From Dreissena polymorpha (lineage: Eukaryota; Mollusca; Bivalvia; Myida; Dreissenidae): 64,000 nt of DNA. The DNA lies in assembly GCF_020536995.1 (NCBI RefSeq), contig NC_068357.1, forward strand, positions 72,219,468 to 72,283,467. Reading direction: 5' to 3'. This document shows positions 21,401 to 33,400 of the stretch, in pieces. Under the pieces are notes generated by a model. It saw nothing but the letters and a program-made list of their open reading frames with translations. It had not been told where the DNA came from and ran no database searches. How positions within the stretch are numbered: position 1 is the first letter of the stretch; every line of letters starts with the position of its first letter. The translations under genes and the position numbers were made by a program.

Positions 21401-22430
21401 GTTAACCATGTTGGGAAGTGGTGTAAGCCCTTGGTAAAAGGTCAAGGTCACAATTAAGGCCAAAGTTCAAACATGTTGATTATTCAGCTTGTCAAATTAT
21501 TGGAAGTAATATAATACAGCCGTTTTAACAAAACATCCATATTTTGGGAAGACCTGAGTCAATGTGTTGGCAACGGCAGGAAATATTTGACTGGAGCATT
21601 TCTTTGTCCAGCATGGATGGATTTTCAAAAACACTGCTATAAGTGATTGGCATGATCTTTCTTAGGTCCAAGGTCAATGTAAAAGTTCAAGGTAAAAAGT
21701 CAGATTTAGGACATTTGTGATTGACACTTTGCCCGCAGCTTAACTTATACCAGCATGGATGGATTTTCTAGTCACTTGCAGCATGATGAGACAGAGAGGT
21801 GCGCATAAGAACCAGGTCCCTACATCAAAGTTGAGGGTCACAACTCAAATGTCAAATTTAGGAAATTTGTACTTTACATGTAATCCAGAGCATTACTTTG
21901 TCCGTCATTGATGGAGTTTACATGACTTTTCAGAAGTGATCCGTGACCTGATCCCTTGATGTGAGATCAAAATTAGAGTTTAACTGTCAAATTTTTGTGT
22001 ATTCAATTGCCCTAAAAAAGTGATCTGCATGATGAGATATAATGTTGTTGATGTATTCTCCTAGGTCCAAAATCAAACTCACAATTCAAGGTCAAATGTA
22101 GGAAATTTATACTTTACACTATGCGGAAAAATACTTTTTCCAGTAACTAAGTAAGTTCACAATCCCCCATGTGTTGGCAAAAGTGGTCAGCTTAATCAGA
22201 CAAATTGTCATTTGGAAAAAACTGCAGGTCATTTAAGTCTTAGATCAACATCACAAATCAATGCAAAAGGTCAAAACTGATTATTGAGTAAATAAAAGGT
22301 TTTGAAATAGCTTTGCAGTAGTAACAAGCATAGATGGTTTCTAGTTTGAAGGTCAAGGTAATAATTTAAGGTCAAATGCTAAATCACAAACAATATTTAG
22401 CTGATGGCTCTATATATGTGACCATGGCAC
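21401..22430 (+). repeat. decayed AAGGTCA-type tandem element
   Basis: Repeated but diverged segments contain AAAGGTCAAGGTCACA, GTCCAAGGTCAA, TTCAAGGTCAAATGT and TGATGGATTTT-like words about every 150-250 bp. It resembles an old member of the families A and D class. Ends are not definable. Confidence 0.5.
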
Positions 22431-24552
22431 TCTTGTTTACGAAGGGCTTGACATAATGTCAACAGGCATTGGGTTATAAATTGTACTTTTTTCGATTTGG
22501 GCATGAAGAATCTTTGACGATTTTCAGTTTTTAAATGTCCCCATTTCTTACATTAACCTCTTACAATATATTTGAGTGATAACAATATTTTATTAAATGA
22601 AAAGAAATGTCACTCAAACTTTTATTTAGTTGTCATATTATGGATTAAACAATACATAATAAACTGTGATGGATAAATGGGACACAAAGCTGCTTGTTAA
22701 AAATGTACACCTTTGTTAACTTTTGTACAGTCCAATTTATCGGGAAACCTCTACAAGTAAAATTTTGCATCAAACCATTTGGTACTGTTTGCCATAAGTT
22801 GTCTGGGAGATTTATTCTTGGCATTTTTTATGTATTTAATTATTATAAATTTATTTATATGTATTGATTTAATTTTGTACATGCAATTATCTCTTCTACA
22901 ATAAATTGTCCATGGAGCAGTTTTAAATCACAGTGTTTTCATTTGTTGCTAGATAATTGATTTGTTTATTAATGTTTGTCATTGTTATTGGTTGCTAAGT
23001 AAATGTTTGTATACTACTTAAAAATTGCAAACAAACTTCTTGTTATTATGTGATATTTAAATTTTTAATAAATTGAAAATAAAGGTGTCTTAATTTGTGT
23101 GAATCAATAATACATTTTAACAACAAATATTACTCTACACTCACTTACGCTTTTGGTGAAAATTAAATGGACCTTGGCAAGTACAGCTATTACTCATTTA
23201 TATGGTATTTGCAACTTTTACGTTCGTGGTTATATTGTTATTTTCAAAATTCAGGGTGTATCAACAACTTTTATCATGTGCTTGTAATCTACCACGCTGT
23301 ATAGTATAAATTTCTTTTATATATGTTGCACTTTATTAAAAATAAGTCTACATGCCTTTTTACAGAAAGTTAATCCAAATATGTACTTTGACCAACAGGG
23401 TCAAAGATACTGATACTCTAGTATGAACCTGTAATTAATGCAATATAATCATGCTCGTCTAACACATTTGATTGCTTGCAATAGGGCGAAACAGGGTGCA
23501 TTAAGTTTAGGAGTATTTGTCACAGTTATCTTTCTGAGGTGAAACCGTTGTTTCTTACCAGTATATTTTGGAGAAAAAATGGGGTGTCCAAAAATTTACA
23601 GTGTCCGAAAACTTTGAGTGATTACAGTAGATCTAACACTGGGTAATTACATGTACGTATAGGGCACTGATACATAGATCTAGCACTGGGTAATAACGTG
23701 TTTTAGAGCTTTACATTTATTTTGAAAGGAAAGCAATAATAAGCATTTAAGTTAATTTCAAACAATTTTTTAATACCTAGGCTAATATGTGTTGTGAAAT
23801 TCTAATTCCTCAATTGAACTACACATGTAGCACCAGCTGGTGAAGTTTTTTAGAGTTACTAAAAATTTATCAATAACCCGATAAATATTCATGTTGAACA
23901 GATCAATAGAATGAGTAATGAATCATGACAACTTAACAAATATGAAACGTTATACTTTAATAAGTGCTTAAAATATAGATCTTTTTGCACAATAACAATC
24001 TCACAACAATACATTTTCAAATGTACAATGTCATAGTAAAAATAAGCATACAACATATCCAGAAACTGCACCATGGGGCGAGTATAAATATTTAAATAGC
24101 CTGGAAAATGAACCAGATAACACACTTGTATGTAAAGTTGGAATCAGACATCAATCTTACATTTTAAATATACCTTATATAATATAAACCTCACACTGTA
24201 AGATAATGAAATTTGCTGTTTTCCCTTTTCATTCTTCTGTAATTTGAGATCAATTTTAGACCACAAACATTGCATGACACTCATTTGTAGTACACATGTA
24301 CAAAATGAATGGAAAAAAAACTGTTCAAGTGTGTTGTGTAAAAACGAATATATTTACAAAGCAGTAGAAGTACATGTATATATTACACAATCATGAATGA
24401 CAGGACATAATGACACCTATCACAAATGGTGCCTTTGTAGGAATGTAACAAGTAAACAGTATCAATATCACGGTTTTGTCTACCAACGGATACTTATAGG
24501 TATAATATGTGCTGTTTTTTTTTTCCTAATCTTGCCCAAAAAATAATTTAAG
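22431..24552. other. convergent spacer, unique sequence
   Basis: AT-rich. No gene supported on either strand; the open frame at 23889-24125 lacks any recognisable family feature. Possible late AATAAA signals for ERO1 occur near 22900 and 23080. Confidence 0.4.
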
Positions 24553-24843
24553 TCTCTGAGAATAAAAGGCCTCATTCAAGTGCAAAAAGTATCATCCTAT
24601 ATTAGCCTGTTCAGTCAGCACAGGCTAATCAGGGAAGACTATTAGCCTGTTCAGTCAGCACAGGCTAATCAGGGAAGACACTTTCAACATAGATCCAATT
24701 TGTGTTAGGCAGAGATTTCCTTTAAACAACAATTCCAAACAAGTGCAAATAGTTGTACCTGATAAGCCTGTGCAGATTGCACAGCCTAATATGGGAAAAT
24801 ACATTACACACATTCATTCAGACTGGTTTTCCCAGAGGCGAGC
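24553..24843. mobile_element. hairpin MITE, family H, copy 5 with inner duplication
   Basis: Diverged copy ending ACTGGTTTTCCCAGAGGCGAG. A segment of about 41 bp (ATTAGCCTGTTCAGTCAGCA to CAGGGAAGAC) occurs twice in direct orientation at 24600-24679. Confidence 0.75.
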
Positions 24844-25480
24844 TTAACTGAGTATGACCTGTTTTAATTGAGTACCGTTAATTGAAATTATGTTACACAA
24901 ACATACATTTTGAATAGAAATAAACTAATGGAACTATACTGAAACACACATCAAATAACATGCTATTCATTTTGCAATCTGATCATTAGAAACTTGTCAT
25001 TTTTCATGTTAAAAAGAATATACATGTACTAGTAGTTAATATTTTTCAAAATATGTTTTAAATTTTAAACAAAAAAAGGACTGACAAGTGTATGCTTAAC
25101 CTGTTTCACTTCTTTGAACACTAATTGTTTGAATTGTATGAATCAACAATGTCAGTTTAATTGAAAAATTGGTCTTCCAGAACTAAAGTGTAAATGGGTA
25201 CCTTTACATACAGCTTAAATTTTAACCCTGATATTCTGAAGCACATTAAATATTTCAGAATGTATGAATTTCAAATAGAACTGATTTGTAAAACAACCAA
25301 AATATTGGAACAATTATAAGTCCAAAAGATATAATGCAAAGGTCAGTTATTGCTTGCTGGTGAAAAAAACAAAACAAGGAAAGTGATTATATCACCAAGA
25401 AAATATTAAACAGCACAGCAAGTGTGTATAATTTCAAAAAGAACAACAACAAGATGATATCAACCATAAAAGGCAAATTA
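24844..25480. other. spacer, unique sequence
   Basis: No gene or repeat recognised. Confidence 0.45.
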
Positions 25481-25481
25481 A

Positions 25482-26387
25482 AACAAGAAGACCTAACAGG
25501 CCCAAAGTCGCTCACCTGAGATACAAAGAAACTGACATGTTCTGTGCAGCCCAAGATGTCATTAGAACAAATGTTCTGATCAAGTTTCATGAAAAGTGAA
25601 CTATAAATGTAACTTTTAGAATGCTTAACAAGGTTTTACTATAGCCATATATGGATAACTTCCCCCTTGAGACCATGTTTTGCAACAGACCAGAACCATT
25701 TTCAAACTCATCCAAAATATCATTAAAACAAAAATTCTGACCAAGTTTCATGCACATTGGACAATAAATGTGACTTTTAGAGTGTTTACAAGTGTTTACT
25801 ATAGCCTTTTTTACTATAGCCATAACAGGAAAATGCACCAACCCCAAGTGGCCATGTTTTACAAACAACCTGAACCATTTTGGAAGTCATCCAAGATTTC
25901 ATTGGGAAAAATCTTCTGACCAAGTTTCAAGATGATCGGTCAATAAATGTGGCCTCTAGAGTGTTAACAAGGTTTTACTATAGCCATATAGAGAAAAATG
26001 CCCCGCCCCCTGGTGGCCATGTTTTTCAACAGAACAAAAACATTTTTGAGCTCATTCAACATATCATTAGAACAAATCTTCTGACCAAGTTACTTGATGA
26101 TTGGACAATAAATGTGCCCTCTAGAGAGTTAACAAGGTTTTACTATAACCATTAAAGGAAAAATGCCCTGCCCCCTGGTGGCCATGTTTTTCAACCAAAC
26201 GGAACCATATTGGAACTTGTCAAAGATATGTTTAGCAAAAATCTTCTGACCAAATTTCATGTAAATCAGACAATAAATGTGGCCACTATAGTGTTAACAA
26301 GGCAAATGTTGATGCCGCACAACGCCGGACGGACAAAAAGCAATCACAAAAGCTCACCATGAGCACATTGTACTCAGATGAGCTAAA
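25482..26387 (-). mobile_element. tandem-cored element, family B, copy 2
   Basis: Minus orientation. The head hairpin at 26353-26386 is AGCTCATCTGAGTACAATGT plus GCTCATGGTGAGCT. About five monomers of about 165 bp follow, and the tail is hairpin-like GGCCTGTTAGG then CTTGTT (complement of AACAAG at 25482). Frames at 25587-25868 and 25880-26155 are monomer artefacts. Lies 3' of GPR137, possibly in its UTR. Confidence 0.85.
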
Positions 26388-27477
26388 AAAGCATTCAATG
26401 GTCCTTTAAGTTTTCTATATACAAACATAGTTTGTGGTTGAATGAAAACCACTGCAATCAAGATACTTACAAAATAATAATAAATAGCCTGCATAACAAC
26501 CAGAATCTTAACATGTAATATTAAATACAATAAATAAACGTAGTTACACAGTTTCATACTCAAAAAACAAGAGAGCTTCAAAGTTGTCCACCTTATGGGC
26601 AAAAGAGTTAAACTAAAACATCTCTTTCTAACCTCTAAGAGCGCATACATTTAAATCATCATCATTATCATCATCATCATCATTTGCTAGATCTGTTTAT
26701 GAAGATACTTCATGGTTATTGTTTTTCTATTTGGCTGAATTACCAAGTTTTGAGCCAATTAACCTGCTTTTGAATTTGCCTCGGATATATATATTTGACT
26801 TTTAACGAGTTTTTTCTACTTGTTCTGGTTTAGTTTTTGACCTGACATTAACAAATTTCAAAATAATCCAATACAAGTCTGTAATCGAACTAAGTTATGT
26901 CTGAGAAAGTATTATAAAAACTGACCTAAAGGTTACTTTACTAGTGACCTATTTATTTTAAATATTTGATACATCTTAAAGGAGTATTCATCCAGAACAC
27001 ATTTCTTCTAATACACACTTTCCATCTGGCAGGGTCAGTTGACTCTATCAATAATGTTTGCAATTTTTAATACAAAATTTTCTGCAGACAAATCTGTTGA
27101 ATACCATACTATCATTTAACGTATATAATTGCATATAGTTTTTCAGACATTATTTATAAAAAAAAACATGGTAAAATGTAATAATTTAATCACATAACTA
27201 AAAAAACATAACATAATAAATGTTCATCATGAAAGTTAAAATGAGTAGAATCTCACCTCATAGAATTCATAAACTCATTAACATTTGTTGAGAAAGACAC
27301 TGTCAGATACAACCTAGTCTCCTTAAGAAACAACCCTTTCTGAATACTTACATGTAACAAGCACAGTCTTAAGGGTAAGGTGTCAAACGATACTGTTTTA
27401 TCTGCCAAACATTTCAGCATCACCTACAACAGTTAAACACTCAACCCTCGGTCTGTCACGCTACACCAGAAGTGTGT
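26388..27477 (-). other. GPR137 3' UTR or downstream sequence
   Basis: No gene recognised. Includes a short (ATC)n run at about 26653-26685. A minus-strand AATAAA at 26952-26957 could be the polyadenylation signal. Confidence 0.45.
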
Positions 27478-30400
27478 TCAGTTGGAGCCAAATCTCTGTT
27501 GAAGGCTAGGTGGCAGCACCGCAGGGGAGACACTATAGCTGTACTGTCGGTCAGAGGTCCTCACCGCGCCATAACCCAGTGTCGGTACCCGGGGTGGTAT
27601 GGAGTCTTCAAAACTGTCGCCAGAGTTCACTGAGTAGACTCCACTCTGGACACTGCAAAGAAAGTGTATTTCAAAAATCAATGCTTTTCTTTTAAGGTGA
27701 CAAATCAGGGGTATGGTATTTTTTCAGTTAATTCTCGGGTGCATCCAATCAATAGCTTGTTTTATTGCAAACACATATATCAGAGTGCAGGAATAATGGG
27801 GTTCATGGGGGTTTACACACGGCAGCACAAAATGTAAACACACCGTTAAAAACTTTATTTTTGGAAATATTTTAAGTTATTGAAATACATTAGCAAAAAT
27901 CTTTAGTGCATAAAAAACAGTTTTCCTTGCGGTTTGTGCTGATATCTAAAGATTTTAGAATAAATCATTGAATACGTCGGAAATTGGTGCCAAAATTTCA
28001 GGTTGCGTGCAGAAAAAACATGTAAATGAATGATGTACACATTGAATTTTTAACCAAGAACACAGGCTTATTAAATAAAGTAATTTTTATGCATTACACA
28101 TTGCCATAAGCAGCATAACAAACTGTATGTAATGCACTAGTTGAAATTCTTAAGAAAACTTGTTAAAAAGTTATTTTAAAAAACAAAACTTTCCGGTGTG
28201 TTTACATCCATTAATGTTTAACTGCGAACCCCACAAAGTCAAGTAATCCTGCACCTTGTATATGCCATTTGATTATAACATGAACTTATGTATGATTTGT
28301 CTGTACAATAATATTACTATTCAATCTATATCCCCCTCCTTAAAAAAAAAATCATGCGCAAATAAGTTTCTGTGACATCAACACATCAAAATGGGTCCTG
28401 AATACATATTTTGTCCAGCATATATAGGCCAAGGAATGGTATTGAGCCCTAATATATATAGAACCCCAGTACATATGCATTCTAAGTACATTTACCCTCC
28501 TGGTTCCTACCAAATACTGTACATACATGTACAACTCACAGTACATATGCCATCCCATTTCATACCCATTAAAGTACATATTCAATTACAGTATATATAC
28601 AATCCCTATACATACCCATTACTGTACATATTCAATTACAGTATATATACCATCCCTTTACATACCCATTACTGTACATATTCAGTCACCGTAAATATAC
28701 CATCCCTTTACATACCTATTACTGCAAATATTCAGTCACAATACATGTACTGCCCCAGTATATACCTATTACTGTAAATTGCAAGTCACAGTACATATAC
28801 TTTCCAGTACATACTCATCAGGGTACATAATTCAACTACAGTAAATATTCATTTCTTGTACATACCAATTGACATGACGCTGCCTGTCAATCAAATACTT
28901 ATCTAATCTAAGAATTGATCTACCAATCAGCAATTGATTAATCCAGCACACGAGTTAGCAGCGAACTGTCCGCCATTTTCCTAGACAAGCTATGCCTAGG
29001 TTCACTTTTATTTCAACGAGTTTCTTGTGTTTTTCTCTTAAAAAAACGTAGATTAAAATGGTTAAACGGTGTCAATGGGGATAACGTAACTCTGACAATC
29101 GATATCCTGAATGATTAGTTGGTGGCATTGAATTTATATCGTTTCCAAAGCCGAAAAGAGATCTTGAGAAGTGTATGAGATGGATAAATGCAAGCGGTCG
29201 TCCCCACGAACAACTGAACGTCAACACTGTCAAAGACAATTACAATATCTTATTATCGAATATACTAGCAGATTTAAATAGTTTATGTTATCGAATGATC
29301 ATCACATAATAGTTCATGTTTTTAATAGTTTTGTCAGTTACTAGGTGATTAATAGAAGCAAGGTTCATCTGCATTACTTTAAGAGAAATAAAACCCAGCA
29401 TGAAGCCTAATTCATGCTGTGTTTTATTACTCTCATAGTAATGCACTTTATTGTCATTATACATGTTATTTGAATGTGACACGTGATATCTTATCTTAAT
29501 TAGGTATCTACAGAGTAGCAGACATGTGGTGTCACCAATGAACGCTTTTAATCCACACTTGGAGATTGAATGCCTAGTTCTCATGTTTTCCAACGAGTTT
29601 CGTTTATTTTGTTTGAAAAAAAAAAAGAAAATGAAATATGGCAAAACGGTGTAAATATGGATTATGTAACTCTGACATTCGGTATCCAGAAAGAATTCCA
29701 ACGCGGAAATGCGGTCTTGACAAGAGCAAATGGAAGCTTCAATGTGTAGAATTACTGAGATCCCCCTTATAGAACATTAATTTCTTTCAAAAACTGGAAA
29801 TGTTATATAAGCAATAACTAAGCATTATTAAGTATGAATTATATCACGTGTGCATGTAAAATAATAGAGAATATTGGTACCCACTTTGTGTAACTTAACG
29901 AAATCCCCGTTATAAATCGAGTTTTTGTGTGTGTCAGAAACAATTGAAAACCATTTTATGTTACTATTTTAAAAAAAACGTATCGATAAATGCCATTGTA
30001 TAAGAGTTATAATTACTGATATAACCAAAAAATGCGGTAACTTGGGGGAAGTCGGTACCTGCGCGTGCGTCTGATACTGGTAGCTTTATTAAGTAGCCTG
30101 ACTGAATTTTCCTTAATACAATGCTAATTTATATCAGACAATGACCAAACTGATTGTGTTGTTTTGCACTTTCAATTATAGTGATTGATAAATGTCCAAT
30201 CAGCAATGTTTAATATTATTAATATCACTTTTATACGTAATAACATGTGGGATTTAGTTACCCACTCGGCGGCAGAAAGCGCGTGAAACTTCACTGAAAT
30301 CCCAGTTATAATGCGATATTTTGTGTCAAATACACAAGGGAAAATGTTTCGTTAATATTTTCGTAAATAACATGGGTAAATACCGGTGTAGAAGTGTTAA

Positions 30401-33400
30401 TTTATTGCTTATACCACCATTACACTTAGTAACAGGTTTGATTTCGGTAATCGGGCAAGCATTTGAGAGCGTGTTTAATGTACCGATAAACCGTTATAAA
30501 TAGCTGATGTTCTCTATAAACGTATATTTTTGCATTTGCATACCGGTAATAACTAAATAACACAAACCCCTTTTACAAGTGTTATATGGTGTGAAAAGGT
30601 TCATAAAAATCATCCGGAATATCGCGCAAATCTATAATTATGCAATCTAAAGGCAAAGAAGCCATTTTGGTGTTAGCTTGTCTAGGTTTGCTAACTGCTA
30701 AACCACGTGTTTAAGTGGGCGGAGCAATCATCGTCCAGACGTCATGTCAATTACATTAGATATTCAGTCACAGTACATATACCATACAGTAAATAACTAT
30801 TATGGTACATATTCAGTTACAGTACATGCTTATTATGGTACAAATTCCGTCACAGTACATATACCATACAGTAAATACCCATTACGGTACATATTCAGTT
30901 ACAGTACATACCGCCACATACCAATTAGAGTATTACATTAGATATCAGTCACAGTACATATACCATACAGTAAATAACCATTATGGTACATATTTAGTCA
31001 CAGTACATACCCATTACAGTACATATTCAGTCACAGTACATACCCATAATAGTACAAATTTAGTCAAAGTACATACCCATAACAGTACATATTCAGTCAT
31101 AGTACATAATACATATTCAGTCACAGTACATACCCATAACAGTCAATATTCAGTCACAGAACAGGGCTTTTCACCCTTATATAACAGAGGCAGAAATTTT
31201 GCTACTTCCCAATTAAAAATAAGGTCATTTTTTCCCAAAATTGATAGATAAATTTCCCAAATTGTAAAAAAAAAAGACATATTAGGCATCTCCGAAATTG
31301 AAAACAATGAGCTCTAATATGATTAAGAATGCACCACAATGTGTCTTTTAATACTTCTGCACAATGAAATGACCCTGTTTCAAAAACTTTTTAAAACACC
31401 ATCTTCTCAAAATGAGCAGTTATCGCGCATGAAATTCCCAATTTGAACGGCTATGGCCTCTTCATAATTTCCTGATGAAAAACCCTGCAGTACATACCTA
31501 TTAGGGTACATATTACCTTACATATTCAGTCACAGTACATGACCATTACAGTACATATTCAGTCACAGTACATTACCATTACGGTAAATATTCTGTAACA
31601 GTACATTACCATTACAGTACATATTCAGTCACAGTAAATGACCATTACAGTACATATTCAGTCACAGTACATCACCATTACAGTACATATTCAGTCACAG
31701 TACAATATCATTACAGTACATATTCAGTCACAATACATACACATTACCTTACATATTCAGTGAAAGTGCATGACCATTACAGTACCAGCCCATCATGGTA
31801 TATATTCAGTCACAGTACATACCCATTAGGGTATGTATTCAGTCACAGTACATACCCATTACAATACATATTCAGTCATAGTACATACCCATTACGGTAC
31901 ATATTCAGTCAAAGTACATACATATTACCTTACATATTCAGTCAAAGTACATACCCATTACAGTACATATTCAGTCACAGTACATACCCATTACAGTACA
32001 TACAGGGCAACAGATAAGATTTTGGGTCAATTAGTTTTCACTGCAAGCTTTTTGTACCAATAAGTTTTTTCCATCAAAACTATTTGTCAATTAGTTATTT
32101 TTACAATTTGATCAAAACGTTAATACATTTCTGGATCAGATTATAGCGCTTCATGTTTGGATATTGATTATTCTCAGCAATTCTTATTCCAATTAAGTCA
32201 TTTAAAATCACAGTGACAATTGTTGTTTGTAAATATAAGTATTAATTGTATATTGACAAATGGATGATGATGAGTCATTTTGTTTCAACCAGTTTCAACA
32301 CTCCTGCCTTTCAGTCTCAGAGCATACTCGCATTGCCAAACCCTCTCCATGAATGACAAGCCAGTGGAAATCACAATGTTATTAGTTTTTGAGACACGAA
32401 ATCGCAGCAGTGTTTTTAGCCGAATATTTTAGATTCTGTCACCACCTGCGCTATTAAATCTGATAGTATAATCTTTCCAATGTCTTTTCCCGACGGTTTA
32501 GGTCTCGTTACGAATTGTTTAATACTTGGCGCACACGCAGTTTATGAAAGTTTCATAACCCGTTCGCGTTTAAGAGAACATTTTCCCGAACTTTTTTCGG
32601 CGGAAGTAACTTTTTTTATTGACACTGGCCCAAAACGGCCTCTATATAAACGAACTTGAAATATAACGGCCGCACTTAAGGTTACAGTACACTTATCATA
32701 ATTTTACGCGAAACGGAGGAAAGCGGAAAAAACTAAAAAAGAATCGATTTCAATTCATTTTCCATTTTCATAATCGTTTTCTGTACGATTTATTTTTAAT
32801 TTCAATTCGTTTTCTGACAAATACAAATCGTAAAAACGATAAAACGAACCTTATCTGTTGCCCTGTACATATTCAGTCACAATACATATACATTACTGTA
32901 CATATTCAGTCACAGTGCATACCCATTACCGTACATATTCAGTCACAGTACATGCACATTACCTTACATATTCAGTTACAGTACATAACCGTTATGGTAA
33001 TTATTCAGTCACAGTACATACCCATTACCGTACATATTCAGTCACAGTACATACCCATTACAGTTCATATTCAGTCATAGTACATACCCATTACAGTTCA
33101 TATTCAGTCACAGTACATACCCATTACTGTACATATTCAGTCACAGTACATACCCATTACAGTTCATATTCAGTCATAGTACATACCCATTACAGTACAT
33201 ATTCAGTCACAGTACATACCCATTACGGTATATATTCAGTCACAGTACATACTTATTAGGGTATATATTCAGTCACAGCAAATACCCATTATGGTACATA
33301 TTCAGTCAAAGTACATGCCCATTATGGTCACAGTGCCTACCTGTTCTGGTAGATCCCTGGTGCCAAGAGATCCTCATCACTGTCGTACCGGCGCGGATTG

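Larger units (their letters stand above)
28867..30752. mobile_element. 1.9-kb TIR element carrying THAP-domain fragments
   Basis: Inverted ends AATTGACATGACG (28867-28879) and CGTCATGTCAATT (30740-30752) interrupt the satellite. Inside are two THAP-like starts (29057-29260 and 29637-29700). THAP domains occur in P-element-type transposases and host proteins; a decayed P-like DNA transposon is the likely source. No clear target-site duplication. Confidence 0.6.
28390..33335. repeat. 33-bp satellite filling GPR137 intron 6
   Basis: The dominant monomer is CAGTACATACCCATTACAGT plus ACATATTCAGTCA. Array segments are 28450-28866, 30753-31161, 31488-32002 and 32866-33335, with the first more diverged. 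The gaps are inserted elements. The array ends about 6 bp from the exon-6 donor (minus-strand GT at 33339-33340). Because the monomer is 33 bp, frames stay open and give YSVTVHTHY-like artefact proteins, for example at 30802-31251 and 32858-33259. Confidence 0.95.

Noticed and set aside
29288-29701. 137-codon minus-strand frame
   Set aside because: Antisense to the second THAP start and composed of AT-rich intron sequence.
30802-33259. Long frames encoding YSVTVHTHY repeats
   Set aside because: They follow from a 33-bp satellite monomer that never shifts frame; they lie in a GPR137 intron and have no gene context.
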